A DNA stretch of 64,000 nt from CAVZVZ01 sp963778895 (GTDB lineage: Bacteria; Actinomycetota; Acidimicrobiia; Acidimicrobiales; Acidimicrobilacustridaceae). The stretch lies in NCBI GenBank assembly GCA_963778895.1, contig CAVZVZ010000005.1, positions 1,240,001 through 1,304,000 on the forward strand, in the 5' to 3' direction. Both the position numbers and the translations under genes were made by a program. Shown piece by piece: positions 16,750 through 25,433 of the stretch (within the stretch, counting starts at the first letter, position 1; every line of letters starts with the position of its first letter). The notes beneath the pieces were generated by a model that made no database searches, was not told the DNA's origin, and was given only the letters and a program-made list of their open reading frames with translations.

Positions 16750-17493
16750 TCAGGGCAGAGTCAGGATCTCGGGGCCGTCGTCGGTGATGGCGATCGAATG
16801 CTCCCAGTGGGCCGCGAGCGATCCGTCGGCCGTCTTGACCGTCCAACCATCGTCCAGCAACACCGTCTCGTCGGAGCCGACGTTCACCATGGGCTCGACC
16901 GCGAACACGTTGCCGACGCGCAGCTTGGGGCCCTTGCCCGCCTTGCCGTAGTTCGGCACCTCGGGTTTCTCGTGCATTTCGGTACCGATGGCGTGACCGA
17001 CGTACTCCTTCACCACCGAATACCCGGCGGCTTCCACCACACCCTGTACCGCGTGGCCGATGTCGCCGATGCGCTGCCCGTCGACCATCTGGGCGATGCC
17101 CGCGTGCAGTGACTCCTCGGTGACCTTCATCAGCCGGGCCGCCTCGGCGGACACGTCGCCCACACCCATGGTGAAGGCGGCATCGCCGTGATAGCCCTGC
17201 ACGATCGCACCACAATCGATCGAGATGATGTCGCCCTCTCGCAATCGGTACTTGCCCGGGATGCCGTGGACGATCGTGTCGTTGGGCGATGCGCAGATGA
17301 CACCGGGATAGGTCCCGAGATAGTTCAGGAAGTTCGAGCGGGCGCCGCGCTTTTCGATCACGTTGCGCCCGATGGTGTCGAGCTCTTTGGTGGTGACACC
17401 CGGTTTGACCGCGGCTCGGATCTTCTCGTGCATCTCGGCCACGACCCGGCCGGCCTTGCGCATCTTCTTCAGCTCGTCGCGGGAGCGGCGCAT
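16750..17493 (-). CDS. map: Methionine aminopeptidase, type I
   Basis: 247 residues. The five metal ligands are visible: the two Asp residues in IISIDCGAIVQGYHGDAAFT, His in YVGHAIGTEMHEKP, Glu in VFAVEPMVN and Glu in WEHSIAIT. VHGIPG supplies the catalytic His. It removes the initiator Met from nascent proteins. There is no N-terminal zinc-finger extension. ATG at 17493, 19 bases downstream of adk, in the standard secY-adk-map-infA order. Confidence 0.96.
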   Translation of the reverse strand: MRRSRDELKKMRKAGRVVAEMHEKIRAAVKPGVTTKELDTIGRNVIEKRGARSNFLNYLGTYPGVICASPNDTIVHGIPGKYRLREGDIISIDCGAIVQGYHGDAAFTMGVGDVSAEAARLMKVTEESLHAGIAQMVDGQRIGDIGHAVQGVVEAAGYSVVKEYVGHAIGTEMHEKPEVPNYGKAGKGPKLRVGNVFAVEPMVNVGSDETVLLDDGWTVKTADGSLAAHWEHSIAITDDGPEILTLP

Positions 17494-17512
17494 CGCGAAT
17501 CGTGACCCGTGG

Positions 17513-18160
17513 CTAGCGGTCGGACGCGAGTCGCTCGTCGATCGCGGCGAGGAGCCGCTCGGAGACGTCCTCGGGGGTCCCGAGACCGTCGACGTTGACC
17601 AGCATGCCCTTGGAATCGAACCACTCGATCGTGGGGACGGTCAGCTCGCGGTACGTCGTCAGCCGTTGGGCGATGGCCATCGGCTTGTCGTCGTCACGCT
17701 GCACGACCCGCCCCTCGCAGGTGTCGCAGATCCAGTCATGGCCAGGACGCACACCGACCGAGTAGTTCCGCCCACAGTTCTCGCACACACGACGACTCGA
17801 GAGGCGCTCGAGCACGATCTGCTCCGGCACCTCGAGGTTCACTGCGACGTCGATCGGCGCCAGCCCGACGAGGGCCTCGGCCTGACCCACGGTGCGCGGA
17901 TAGCCGTCGAGCAGGAACCCGTGCTCACGCACGTCGGGCTCGGTCAACCGCTCGGCGACCACGCCGAGCATCACGTCGTCGGGCAAGAGCTGGCCGGCAT
18001 CCATGTACTCCTTGGCCTTGCGGCCGAAGTCGGTGCCGGACAGCACGGCGTCACGCAGTATCTCGCCCGTGGAGATGTGCGGTGCGTCGTAGTGCTCTGC
18101 GAGCGCGTTCGACTGGGTGCCCTTGCCGGCGCCTTGCCGGCCGAACATGACGAGGCGCAC
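17513..18160 (-). CDS. adk: Adenylate kinase, zinc-binding long form
   Basis: 215 residues. FGRQGAGKGTQ is the P-loop, LLDGYPRTVGQAEAL holds the lid-hinge motif, and the lid contains CENCGRNYSV and CDTCEGRVVQ, four cysteines that bind zinc. This long, zinc-lid type is common in Gram-positive lineages. It interconverts ATP plus AMP with two ADP. Start taken as GTG 18160 (VRLVMFGRQG); a GTG three bases earlier overlaps the secY stop (TAGTG) and adds one residue. Translation is coupled to secY. Confidence 0.95.
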   Translation of the reverse strand: MRLVMFGRQGAGKGTQSNALAEHYDAPHISTGEILRDAVLSGTDFGRKAKEYMDAGQLLPDDVMLGVVAERLTEPDVREHGFLLDGYPRTVGQAEALVGLAPIDVAVNLEVPEQIVLERLSSRRVCENCGRNYSVGVRPGHDWICDTCEGRVVQRDDDKPMAIAQRLTTYRELTVPTIEWFDSKGMLVNVDGLGTPEDVSERLLAAIDERLASDR

Positions 18161-18162
18161 CA

Positions 18163-19476
18163 CTACTTCAGGAATCCTTCGTAGTTCCGCATCATCAACT
18201 GGCTGTCGATCTGCTTCATCGTTTCCAGCGCCACACCGACCGCGATCAGGATCGAGGTACCGGCAAAGGACACTTGCGCGCCGGGGAGGAACGACGTGAG
18301 GAGCAACGACGGGATCAACGCGACACAAGCGATGAACAGGGCACCGGGCAGGGTGATGCGCGAGAGGATCTTGCCCAGGTAACGCTCGGTCTGCGGTCCC
18401 GGACGGATGCCGGGGATGAAGCCACCCTGCTTGCGCAGCTGGTCGGCCTGCTTCACGGGATCGAACGTGATCGCCGTGTAGAAGTACGCGAAGCCCACGA
18501 TCAACGACCCGAAGATGAGAAGGTGCAACGGCGCGTTCGGCTTCACGACCTGATCGTTCACGAACGACTGCGCGCTCTTGCCCCAACCGTCGGCGGGCAG
18601 CAGGCCGGAGATCAGCTGCGGCAGGTACAGCACCGAGCTGGCGAAGATGATTGGGATGACGCCCGACTGGTTGACCTTCAGCGGGATGTAGGTGCTCTGG
18701 CCGCCGTACATCCGGCGACCCACCACCCGTTTGGCGAACTGCACCGGGATGCGGCGCTGGCCTTGCTCGACGAACACGATGGCCACCAGCAAGATGATGA
18801 ACACGACAATGGTGAGGATGAGCGCCGTGAGGCCGCCCGCCGCCTTGATCTGGCTGCCCTGGTTCGGGAGCGTGCTCACGACCGAGGCGAAGATCAGAAG
18901 GGACATGCCGTTGCCGATGCCGCGCTGGGTGATGAGCTCGCCCATCCACATCAGCAAGGCCGTACCGGCGGTGAGGGTGGTCACGATGAGCAGCACGTGC
19001 CACACGTCGAAGTTCGGCACGAGGTCGAGGCCGGTGGTGTTGGCCCGACTGAACCCGCCGCCGCCGTTGTGGAAGAGATAGGTGAAGCCGGTGGCCTGCA
19101 TGGCGGCGATGCCGACCGTCAGGTAGCGCGTCCACTGCGTGATCTTGCGCTGGCCGACCGCGCCCTGGTTCTGCCATTGCTCCAGCTTGGGGATCACCAC
19201 AGCCAGGATCTGCATGATGATCGACGAGGTGATGTACGGCATGATGCCCAGCGCGAACAGGGCGAACTGGGTGAGCGCGCCACCGGAGAACAGCTGTAGG
19301 AACGCCAGAACGCCGCCTTGCTCCGCGTTCTGCTTGAGGGTCTTCAGCACACTCACGTCGATGCCCGGCACGGGCAAGTGCGCGCCCAGCCGGTAGAGCA
19401 CGATCATGAGCAAGCTGAACAGGACCTTGTTCCGCAGGTCCGGGACCTTGAACACGTTCTTCAGGTTGGCAAGCAC
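18163..19476 (-). CDS. secY: Protein translocase channel subunit SecY
   Basis: 437 residues with about ten hydrophobic membrane segments. LFSLLMIVLYRLGAHLPVPGID is TM1, IMPYITSSIIMQIL is the plug/TM2b motif, and the C-terminal tail has GTSILIAVGVALETMKQID. SecY forms the membrane pore for Sec-dependent export and insertion, with SecE (encoded at 52.2-52.5 kb) and SecG. Start is GTG 19476. Lies between rplO and adk at the end of the spc cluster. Confidence 0.97.
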   Translation of the reverse strand: MLANLKNVFKVPDLRNKVLFSLLMIVLYRLGAHLPVPGIDVSVLKTLKQNAEQGGVLAFLQLFSGGALTQFALFALGIMPYITSSIIMQILAVVIPKLEQWQNQGAVGQRKITQWTRYLTVGIAAMQATGFTYLFHNGGGGFSRANTTGLDLVPNFDVWHVLLIVTTLTAGTALLMWMGELITQRGIGNGMSLLIFASVVSTLPNQGSQIKAAGGLTALILTIVVFIILLVAIVFVEQGQRRIPVQFAKRVVGRRMYGGQSTYIPLKVNQSGVIPIIFASSVLYLPQLISGLLPADGWGKSAQSFVNDQVVKPNAPLHLLIFGSLIVGFAYFYTAITFDPVKQADQLRKQGGFIPGIRPGPQTERYLGKILSRITLPGALFIACVALIPSLLLTSFLPGAQVSFAGTSILIAVGVALETMKQIDSQLMMRNYEGFLK

Positions 19477-19514
19477 TGGTTTCTCCTGGCCGTTGCGACG
19501 TCTCGCAGTCGCGG

Positions 19515-20003
19515 TCAGCGGTTGGTGTGCTGGTTACCCTTCGCCGGAGGCCGGCGATCGCCCCACGGAAGCGGCAGGCGCTCCACCGTACCCCCTGCCC
19601 CGGTGATGGCCGCCTCGGCAGTTTTCGAGAACGCGTGCGCCTTGACGGTGACGGGCCGGCTGATCTGGCCCCGCCCGAGCACCTTCACGAGCGCACCCTT
19701 GTGGACCAGACCCCGGTCGTGGAGGATCGCAGGATCCACGACGTCCAGCCCGCTCGCGTCGAGCACGTCGAGGTTCACACCCTGGTACTCGACCCGGAAC
19801 GGGTTCTTGAAGCCCTTCAGCTTCGGGACCCTCATGTGGAGCGGCATCTGACCGCCCTCGAAGCCCACGGCGACGGTGCCGCGAGCCTTCTGGCCCTTCA
19901 TGCCTCGTCCTGCTGTCTTGCCGCCCTTGCCGCCGATGCCTCGGCCGACGCGCTTGCGGCGCCGGTTCGAACCGGGCGCTGGTTGTAGATCGTGGATCTT
20001 CAC
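19515..20003 (-). CDS. rplO: 50S ribosomal protein L15
   Basis: 162 residues from a GTG at 20003 that overlaps the rpmD stop (GTGA). MKIHDLQPAPGSNRRRKRVGRG and GGKGGKTAGRGMKGQKARG are the glycine- and arginine-rich N-terminal extension of L15 that penetrates the 23S rRNA core; GFEGGQMPLHMRVPKLKGF follows. The C-terminus has a short basic tail. Standard position between rpmD and secY. Confidence 0.96.
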   Translation of the reverse strand: MKIHDLQPAPGSNRRRKRVGRGIGGKGGKTAGRGMKGQKARGTVAVGFEGGQMPLHMRVPKLKGFKNPFRVEYQGVNLDVLDASGLDVVDPAILHDRGLVHKGALVKVLGRGQISRPVTVKAHAFSKTAEAAITGAGGTVERLPLPWGDRRPPAKGNQHTNR

Positions 20004-20239
20004 GATGTCTCTCCGGACTTCGGGGCGGCGCGGTCGACGACCTGGCCCGCCTCCACAACATGAAAGGTCACCAAGTGGGGTACGGACGCGAGCATGCCGC
20101 GGATCTCGGGGCGGTCGGGCAGGACATGTGTCTTGCCCACCCGGCCCAAACCGAGCGCGCGCAACGTGCCGCGATGCTTCGGCTTGCTGCCGATGCCCGA
20201 CTTGATCTGGGTGACTTCGAGCTCTCTTTCGTCTGGCAT
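20000..20239 (-). CDS. rpmD: 50S ribosomal protein L30
   Basis: 79 residues, slightly longer than the usual 60. LEVTQIKSGIGSKPKHRGTL and ALGLGRVGKTHVLPDRPEIR are L30 signatures; a C-terminal tail VVEAGQVVDRAAPKSGETS extends it. The ATG at 20239 overlaps the rpsE stop (ATGA), and the stop overlaps rplO. It matters for the neighbouring gene: rpsE must end at 20239 for this coupling to hold, which supports reading rpsE across its frameshift. Confidence 0.94.
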   Translation of the reverse strand: MPDERELEVTQIKSGIGSKPKHRGTLRALGLGRVGKTHVLPDRPEIRGMLASVPHLVTFHVVEAGQVVDRAAPKSGETS

Positions 20240-20812
20240 CACGCGACCTCGTCGGGTACGTGTGGCCCGCGCTGGCTCTCCTTGTAGGCGCGCAGCAGGC
20301 CGGTCGGTACGAACTCTTCGGGGTCGAGGCCACGCAGCCGGCCGATCTCGTCGGGACGGCGCAACGCCTGCAACCCGGCGATGGTGGCCCGAGCCACGTT
20401 GATGTGATTCGACGAACCGAGGGACTTGCACAGCACGTCGTGAATTCCGGCCTCTTCGAGGATGGCCCGGGCGGCGCCACCGGCGATCACGCCGGTACCG
20501 GGAGCGGCGGGCTGGATCGAGCACGCGTCCGGCGCCCATGCGGCCGATCACCGGGTGCGTGACGGTGGAGCCGGCGAGCGGAACGGCGAACAGGTTCTTG
20601 CGCGCCTCCTCCGTGCCCTTCTGGATCGCGAGCGGCACCTCTTTGGCCTTGCCGTAGCCCAAGCCGACCCGACCGGCGCCGTCACCGACGACCACCAGCG
20701 CGGTGAACGAGAAACGCCGACCGCCTTTGACGACCTTCGCGACACGGTTGATGTCGATGACCCGCGACTCGCGCAGGGGCGCATCAGATGCGTTGGAAGC
20801 ATTCAGTGCCAT
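20239..20812 (-). CDS. rpsE: 30S ribosomal protein S5, split by a +1 frameshift
   Basis: About 190 residues once joined. The N-terminal frame has ESRVIDINRVAKVVKGGRRF and FTALVVVGDGAGRVGLGYGKA, the double-stranded RNA-binding part. The C-terminal frame has IAGGAARAILEEAGIHDVL and KSLGSSNHINVARATIAGL, with the stop at 20239 overlapping rpmD. The frames meet at 20516-20521, where GTG CTC GAT must be read as CTC, skip G, ATC to give RVLIQPAAPGTG. The span is 3n+1 bases. S5 is essential for decoding fidelity and 30S assembly, so a truly broken single copy is not credible. Either one base is a sequence error or translation shifts frame here. Confidence 0.93.
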
Positions 20813-21177
20813 CAGAACTCCAGTCCGGCTTCTCGAGCCGCGTCGGCCAGCGAAGCAATGCGGCCGTGATAGAGGAACCCACCGCGGTCGAACACCACTC
20901 GCTCGACGCCGGCAGCCTTGGCCCGCTCGGCCACCAGACGACCGACCTGCGACGCGGCGTCACGGTTGCCCGTGGCTCCGGTGCGCGCCTCGGCCTCGAC
21001 GGTGGACGCGCTCGCAAGCGTGCGACCCGAGAGGTCGTCGATCACCTGTGCGCTGATGTGCTTGTTCGAGCGATACACGGCGAGACGAGGACGGCCGGCA
21101 ACGCCGCGCACGTGCTTGCGCACCCGACGGTGGCGCCGGATCCGGGCGTCTCGCTTCTGCTTTGCGCTTTGACTCAT
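20812..21177 (-). CDS. rplR: 50S ribosomal protein L18
   Basis: 121 residues. RRHRRVRKHVRGVAGRPRLAV is the 5S rRNA-binding N-terminus, with ISAQVIDDLSGRTLASAST and ERVVFDRGGFLYHGRIASLA further on. L18 binds 5S rRNA with L5. The stop overlaps the rpsE start (ATGA). ATG at 21177; the gap to rplF is eight bases. Confidence 0.96.
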   Translation of the reverse strand: MSQSAKQKRDARIRRHRRVRKHVRGVAGRPRLAVYRSNKHISAQVIDDLSGRTLASASTVEAEARTGATGNRDAASQVGRLVAERAKAAGVERVVFDRGGFLYHGRIASLADAAREAGLEF

Positions 21178-21185
21178 GATCAGTC

Positions 21186-21725
21186 CTACTTCGCGGCCTT
21201 GCCGGCCTTGCGGCGGACCCGCTCGTCGCGGTAGCGAACGCCCTTGCCCTTGTACGGCTCGGGCTTGCGGATCGAGCGGATGTTGGCGGCCACCTGACCA
21301 ACGACCTCTTTGTCGATGCCGACGATGGCGACCTGCGTGGGTGTCGGGACCTCGAAGGTGATCCCGTCGGGAGCGTCGATGTTCACCGGATGGCTGAACC
21401 CGAGGGCCAGCTCGAGCTTGGCCGGGCCCTTGGCCGTGGCGCGGTAACCGACGCCCACGATCTCGAGCTCCTTGCGGAAGCCATCGGTGACGCCGAGAAC
21501 CATGTTGTTCACGAGCGAGCGTGTGAGGCCGTGCAGGGCACGGTTCTCGCGCTCGTCGTCGGGCCGATCCACGAGCAGCTGCCCGTCCTCTTGACGGATG
21601 CTGATCGGGCTCGGGATGTCACGCTCGAGCGAGCCCTTCGGGCCCTTCACGGTGACGTGTTGACCGGCGATGGTCACGTCGACACCACCCGGCACGTCGA
21701 TGGGGGAACGTCCAATTCTCGACAC
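21186..21725 (-). CDS. rplF: 50S ribosomal protein L6
   Basis: 179 residues. MSRIGRSPIDVPGGV at the start, GLTRSLVNNMVLGVTDGFRK in the middle and the KPEPYKGKGVRY C-terminal motif identify L6, which sits near the factor-binding centre of the 50S subunit. ATG at 21725, nine bases after rpsH. Normal length. Confidence 0.97.
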   Translation of the reverse strand: MSRIGRSPIDVPGGVDVTIAGQHVTVKGPKGSLERDIPSPISIRQEDGQLLVDRPDDERENRALHGLTRSLVNNMVLGVTDGFRKELEIVGVGYRATAKGPAKLELALGFSHPVNIDAPDGITFEVPTPTQVAIVGIDKEVVGQVAANIRSIRKPEPYKGKGVRYRDERVRRKAGKAAK

Positions 21726-21734
21726 GACAGCCCC

Positions 21735-22139
21735 CTACCAGACGAAGCAGAGCACTTCGCCGCCCATGCGACGCTTGCGCGCCTCACGGTCGGTCATGAG
21801 CCCCTGGCTGGTGGACAGGACCGCGACTCCGAGCCCGCCGAGCACGCGCGGGATGGTGTCGGCTTTGCTGTAGACGCGCAGACCCGGCTTCGAGACGCGC
21901 TTCACACCAGAGATGACGCGCTCGCGCTCCGGCGAGTACTTCATCTCGATGATCAGGCTGCGGCCCGGACGCTCGGTGTTGTCCTCGGTGTGGAACCCCT
22001 CGATGTAGCCCTCTTTGTGGAGCAGGACCGCAAGGTTCTCCTTCAACTTGGACGCGGGCATGCGCACCTCGTCGTGCATCGCCACGTTGGCGTTGCGGAT
22101 GCGGGTGAGCATGTCGGCGATCGGATCAGTCATTGTCAT
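21735..22139 (-). CDS. rpsH: 30S ribosomal protein S8
   Basis: 134 residues. TDPIADMLTRIRNANVA at the start and STSQGLMTDREARKRRMGGE near the end are diagnostic of S8, a primary binder of the 16S rRNA central domain. Two start codons are possible (ATG at 22139 and, two codons on, at 22133). Follows type-Z rpsN after 12 bases. Confidence 0.96.
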   Translation of the reverse strand: MTMTDPIADMLTRIRNANVAMHDEVRMPASKLKENLAVLLHKEGYIEGFHTEDNTERPGRSLIIEMKYSPERERVISGVKRVSKPGLRVYSKADTIPRVLGGLGVAVLSTSQGLMTDREARKRRMGGEVLCFVW

Positions 22140-22151
22140 GCCGTCACCCCC

Positions 22152-22337
22152 TCACCAACTGGCCTTTTTGAGGCCCGGGATCTCGCCCTGATGCGCGAGT
22201 TCACGCAGGCACACCCGGCACAGGTGGAACTTGCGGTACACGGCCTTCGGCCTCCCGCAACGCTGGCAACGGGTGTAGGCGCGCACCTTGAACTTCGGGG
22301 TGCGCTTCGCCTTCTCGATGAGTGCCTTCTTCGCCAT
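22152..22337 (-). CDS. rpsZ: 30S ribosomal protein S14, type Z (zinc-binding short form)
   Basis: 61 residues, the length of the short zinc-binding S14. YTRCQRCGRPKAVYRKFHLCRVCLREL holds the two Cys-x2-Cys pairs (shown here only as the motif). The C-terminus ends IPGLKKASW, the usual type-Z ending. It binds 16S rRNA in the 30S head. Many actinobacteria also keep a zinc-free S14 elsewhere for zinc starvation; none is in the window. Lies between rplE and rpsH as expected. Confidence 0.96.
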   Translation of the reverse strand: MAKKALIEKAKRTPKFKVRAYTRCQRCGRPKAVYRKFHLCRVCLRELAHQGEIPGLKKASW

Positions 22338-22340
22338 GGC

Positions 22341-22919
22341 TTACTGCTGCCCTTCACGCTTGAACGGGAAGCCGAGAGCCTCGAGCAGTGCGCGGCCCTC
22401 GTCGTTGGTACGGGCGGTCGTCACGATCGTGATGTCCATGCCCCTGGTCGAATCGACCTTGTCGTAGTCGATCTCCGGGAAGATCAACTGTTCGGTCACG
22501 CCGAACGTGTAGTTGCCGTTGCCGTCGAACGAATTCGCCGGCAGACCACGGAAGTCCCGGATACGAGGCACGGCAATGCTGACGAGCCGATCGAAGAACT
22601 CCCACATGCGATCGCCGCGCAAGGTGACCCGCGCGCCGACGGCATCGCCCTCACGGAGCTTGAAGCCGGCAATGGACTTCTTCGCTCGCGTCACCACCGG
22701 CTTCTGACCCGTGATGATCGTGAGGTCGGTCACCGCGCCCTCGAGGAGCGACTTCTGCGCGAGGGCTTGACCGACGCCCATGTTGAGGACGATCTTCTCG
22801 AGCCGAGGGACCTCCATGATGTTGACCAGGCCGAGCTGGTCCTTGAGTTGCGGTCGCAACTCGTCGAGGTAGCGACGCTTGGCCCGCGGTGCCTCGACCG
22901 GCGAGGTGGTCGTGCTCAT
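22341..22919 (-). CDS. rplE: 50S ribosomal protein L5
   Basis: 192 residues. IMEVPRLEKIVLNMGVGQA, TGQKPVVTRAKKSIAGFKLR and RIRDFRGLPANSFDGNGNY identify L5, which anchors 5S rRNA and contacts S13 and P-site tRNA. The ATG at 22919 overlaps the rplX stop (ATGA), which decides the start; a longer open frame to 23015 would run inside rplX. The first 17 residues (STTTSPVEAPRAKRRY) are a lineage-specific extension. Confidence 0.96.
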   Translation of the reverse strand: MSTTTSPVEAPRAKRRYLDELRPQLKDQLGLVNIMEVPRLEKIVLNMGVGQALAQKSLLEGAVTDLTIITGQKPVVTRAKKSIAGFKLREGDAVGARVTLRGDRMWEFFDRLVSIAVPRIRDFRGLPANSFDGNGNYTFGVTEQLIFPEIDYDKVDSTRGMDITIVTTARTNDEGRALLEALGFPFKREGQQ

Positions 22920-23227
22920 GCCAGATCCCCTTCGCACTTGCGACAAATACGAACCTTGTCGCCGTCGGGCTCGAAGCGGTAGCCGATCCGGGTCGGCTTG
23001 CTGCACGACGGACACAAGATCGCGACGTTCGAGACGTCGAGGGGCATCTCCTTGTCGATGATGCCGCCTTGCTGCGTGGACTTCGTCGGCTTCTGGTGCT
23101 TCTTGGCCACGTTGGCGCCATCGACGATCACGCGGCCCTTGTCGGGATAGGCGAAGACGACGTTGCCCTCACGGCCCCGGTCCTTGCCTGACAGCACGAC
23201 GACCTTGTCACCCTTGCGGATCTTCAT
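22916..23227 (-). CDS. rplX: 50S ribosomal protein L24
   Basis: 103 residues. MKIRKGDKVVVLSGKDRGREG is the KOW motif. CPSCSKPTRIGYRF and ICRKCEG in the C-terminal half give a Cys-x2-Cys pair twice, an apparent zinc site that occurs in some L24 lineages. L24 starts 50S assembly. The ATG at 23227 overlaps the rplN stop (ATGA), and its own stop overlaps rplE. Confidence 0.95.
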   Translation of the reverse strand: MKIRKGDKVVVLSGKDRGREGNVVFAYPDKGRVIVDGANVAKKHQKPTKSTQQGGIIDKEMPLDVSNVAILCPSCSKPTRIGYRFEPDGDKVRICRKCEGDLA

Positions 23228-23595
23228 CACAGAACCTCCGGTGCCAGCGACACGATGCGCATGAACTTCTTGTCGCGCAGCTCGCGGCCAACCGGACCGA
23301 AGATGCGCGTGCCACGCGGCTGGAGCTGGTCGGTGATGAGCACCGCGGCGTTCTCGTCGAAACGAATGTACGAGCCGTCCGGACGGCGCTTCTCTTTCTT
23401 GACCCGAACGACGACGCATTTCACGACGTCGCCCTTCTTCACAGCCGCGCCAGGGATCGCGTCCTTCACCGTGGCGACGAACACGTCACCGATGGAGGCA
23501 TAGCGTCGCTTCGAGCCGCCGAGCACCTTGATGCACAGCACCTCTTTCGCGCCACTGTTGTCGGCGACCTTCAGTCGGGACTCCTGCTGGATCAT
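23227..23595 (-). CDS. rplN: 50S ribosomal protein L14
   Basis: 122 residues, the exact usual length. MIQQESRLKVADNSGAKEVL at the start and the RIFGPVGRELRDKKFMRIVSL ending are diagnostic of L14, which bridges to 16S rRNA. ATG at 23595 overlaps the rpsQ stop (ATGA). The chain of ATGA overlaps from rpmC to rplE implies strict translational coupling. Confidence 0.97.
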   Translation of the reverse strand: MIQQESRLKVADNSGAKEVLCIKVLGGSKRRYASIGDVFVATVKDAIPGAAVKKGDVVKCVVVRVKKEKRRPDGSYIRFDENAAVLITDQLQPRGTRIFGPVGRELRDKKFMRIVSLAPEVL

Positions 23596-23870
23596 CGGGC
23601 ACGCTCCAGCACTTCGACGAGGCGCCAACGCTTCAGCTTCGACAACGGGCGCGTCTCCATGACGCGAACTCGGTCGCCCACGTTGAGGTCGTTCTGCTCG
23701 TCGTGCACGTACAGCTTCGTGCTGTGTTGGACCGTCTTGTCATAACGGCGATGCCGCTTGCGATCGACGATCAACACGACAGCTGTCTTGTCCATGCCGC
23801 TAGACACGACGAGGCCCTCACGGACCTTGCGCGGGTTGTCACGGGTCTCGGTGGCCGTTTCCTCAGCCAT
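23592..23870 (-). CDS. rpsQ: 30S ribosomal protein S17
   Basis: 92 residues. REGLVVSSGMDKTAVVLIVDR, HSTKLYVHDEQND and VGDRVRVMETRPLSKLKRWRL identify S17, an OB-fold primary 16S rRNA binder. About 15 extra acidic N-terminal residues (MAEETATETRDNPRK) precede the core. ATG at 23870 overlaps the rpmC stop. Confidence 0.96.
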   Translation of the reverse strand: MAEETATETRDNPRKVREGLVVSSGMDKTAVVLIVDRKRHRRYDKTVQHSTKLYVHDEQNDLNVGDRVRVMETRPLSKLKRWRLVEVLERAR

Positions 23871-24106
23871 CAGTCGGCCTCCTCGTTCTCGGCCAGCGCC
23901 TCGGCGGCCGCAATCTCACGAGCCCTCAGCTCGGTGAGACACCGCGCGATGTCCTTCTTCACGTGTTGCAGGCGGCTGTGGTTCTCGAGTTGCCCGGTTA
24001 CGTGCTGGAACCGAAGGTTGAACAGTTCTTCTTTCGACTGCGCGAAACGCTCGAACAGCTCGCCGTCGTTCAGGTCACGCATTTCCTGCGCTGCGGTGTT
24101 CGGCAT
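23870..24106 (-). CDS. rpmC: 50S ribosomal protein L29
   Basis: 78 residues. MRDLNDGELFERFAQSKEEL and FNLRFQHVTGQLENHSRLQHV form the antiparallel helix pair of L29, near the exit tunnel where SRP and trigger factor dock. It has an acidic C-terminal tail (ALAENEEAD). ATG at 24106 overlaps the rplP stop. Confidence 0.95.
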   Translation of the reverse strand: MPNTAAQEMRDLNDGELFERFAQSKEELFNLRFQHVTGQLENHSRLQHVKKDIARCLTELRAREIAAAEALAENEEAD

Positions 24107-24516
24107 CAGAACGCCTCCTCGCGAGCCACGAAGCGTGCCTTGATCGGCAGCTTCTGAATGGCACGGTCGATCGCTTCGCGCGCGACGTGGGGATCGTTGT
24201 AGGACAGCTCGAACAGGATGCGACCGGGCTTCACCACTGCGACCCACCGCTCCGGGTTGCCCTTGCCCGAACCCATGCGGGTCTCGGCCGGCTTCTCGGT
24301 GACGGGTTTGTCGGGGAAGACGTTGATCCACACCTTGCCGCCGCGCTTGACGTGGCGCGTCATGGCAATACGAGCGGCTTCGATCTGGCGCGCAGTGATC
24401 CATCCAGGCTCGAGCGCCTGGATGCCGTACTCACCGAAGACCACTTCGGTGCCACCCTTGGCCTGACCCTTCATGCGGCCGCGTTGTTGCTTGCGGTGCT
24501 TGACCTTCTTGGGCAT
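24106..24516 (-). CDS. rplP: 50S ribosomal protein L16
   Basis: 136 residues. MPKKVKHRKQQRGRMKGQA, then VVFGEYGIQALEPGWITARQ and RHVKRGGKVWINVFPDKPV are L16 signatures. It organises the A-site region of the 50S subunit. The ATG at 24516 gives the canonical start; a GTG six bases upstream (24522) is possible and lies closer to the rpsC stop. Stop overlaps rpmC (ATGA). Confidence 0.96.
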   Translation of the reverse strand: MPKKVKHRKQQRGRMKGQAKGGTEVVFGEYGIQALEPGWITARQIEAARIAMTRHVKRGGKVWINVFPDKPVTEKPAETRMGSGKGNPERWVAVVKPGRILFELSYNDPHVAREAIDRAIQKLPIKARFVAREEAF

Positions 24517-24524
24517 CAACACGA

Positions 24525-25433
24525 CTAGTCACCATCCCCGGGACGGAAGTGCGGGGTCTCGTGGTGGTCGCGCACGGAGCGCTCGATGGCTTCCTCTTCG
24601 GCGAGAAGGCGCTCGAGCTCCGGGTCGGCTTCCTTGATGAGCGGTGCGGCCTCTTCGACCTCGGCCTCGGGAGTTTCCGGCGTCTCGGCGCGCTTGCGAC
24701 CAGCGGCCGACGACACGACCTTGCGCGGCTTGGCCTGACCCGACGTCTCACCGACGGCCATGGCGGCCTCACGGCTGATCTTGTCCTCGAGCACGCTCTT
24801 GTACGGCAGGATGTCACCCTTGTAGATCCAGACCTTCACGCCGATGCGGCCGTAGGTCGTACGGGCCTCGCGGAAGCCGTAGTCGATGTCGGCCCGCAGG
24901 GTGTGCAACGGCACGCGGCCTTCGCGGTACCACTCGGTACGGGCCATCTCGGAACCACCAAGGCGACCCGAGCACTGCACCCGGATGCCGAGCGTGCCGG
25001 CTTTCTGTGCGTTCTGGACCGCACGCTTCATGGCCCGGCGGAACGCAACGCGACCGGCGAGCTGATCGGCCACACCTTGCGCGATCAGCGCCGCGTCGAG
25101 CTCGGGCTGCTTGATCTCTTGGATGTTGAGCTGGATCTTGTTGTTCCCGGTTATCGCGGCCAGCCCGGCGCGCAGACGATCGGCCTCGGCACCTCGCCGA
25201 CCGATGACGATGCCCGGACGCGCGGTGTGCACGTCGACACGCAAGCGGTCACGCGTGCGCTCGACCTCGATGCGGCTGATCGCCGCATGCGGGAGCTGGT
25301 TCATGAGGTAGTCGCGGATCTGCCAGTCCTCGATCACGTAGTGCGCGTACTCGCCCCGATCGGCGAACCAACGCGACTTCCAATCGGTTGTGATCCCGAG
25401 GCGGAACCCGTACGGGTTGACCTTCTGACCCAT
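24525..25433 (-). CDS. rpsC: 30S ribosomal protein S3 with long C-terminal extension
   Basis: 302 residues, about 70 longer than a minimal S3. MGQKVNPYGFRLGITTDWKS, the KH domain with RPGIVIGRRGAEADRLRAGL and the core YGRIGVKVWIYKGD identify S3, which lines the mRNA entry channel. From about residue 225 the tail is charged and low-complexity (RKRAETPETPEAEVEEAAP). The ATG at 25433 forms TAATG with the stop of the in-frame continuation of rplV, so the rplV tail probably once reached, or still reaches, this point. Confidence 0.95.
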   Translation of the reverse strand: MGQKVNPYGFRLGITTDWKSRWFADRGEYAHYVIEDWQIRDYLMNQLPHAAISRIEVERTRDRLRVDVHTARPGIVIGRRGAEADRLRAGLAAITGNNKIQLNIQEIKQPELDAALIAQGVADQLAGRVAFRRAMKRAVQNAQKAGTLGIRVQCSGRLGGSEMARTEWYREGRVPLHTLRADIDYGFREARTTYGRIGVKVWIYKGDILPYKSVLEDKISREAAMAVGETSGQAKPRKVVSSAAGRKRAETPETPEAEVEEAAPLIKEADPELERLLAEEEAIERSVRDHHETPHFRPGDGD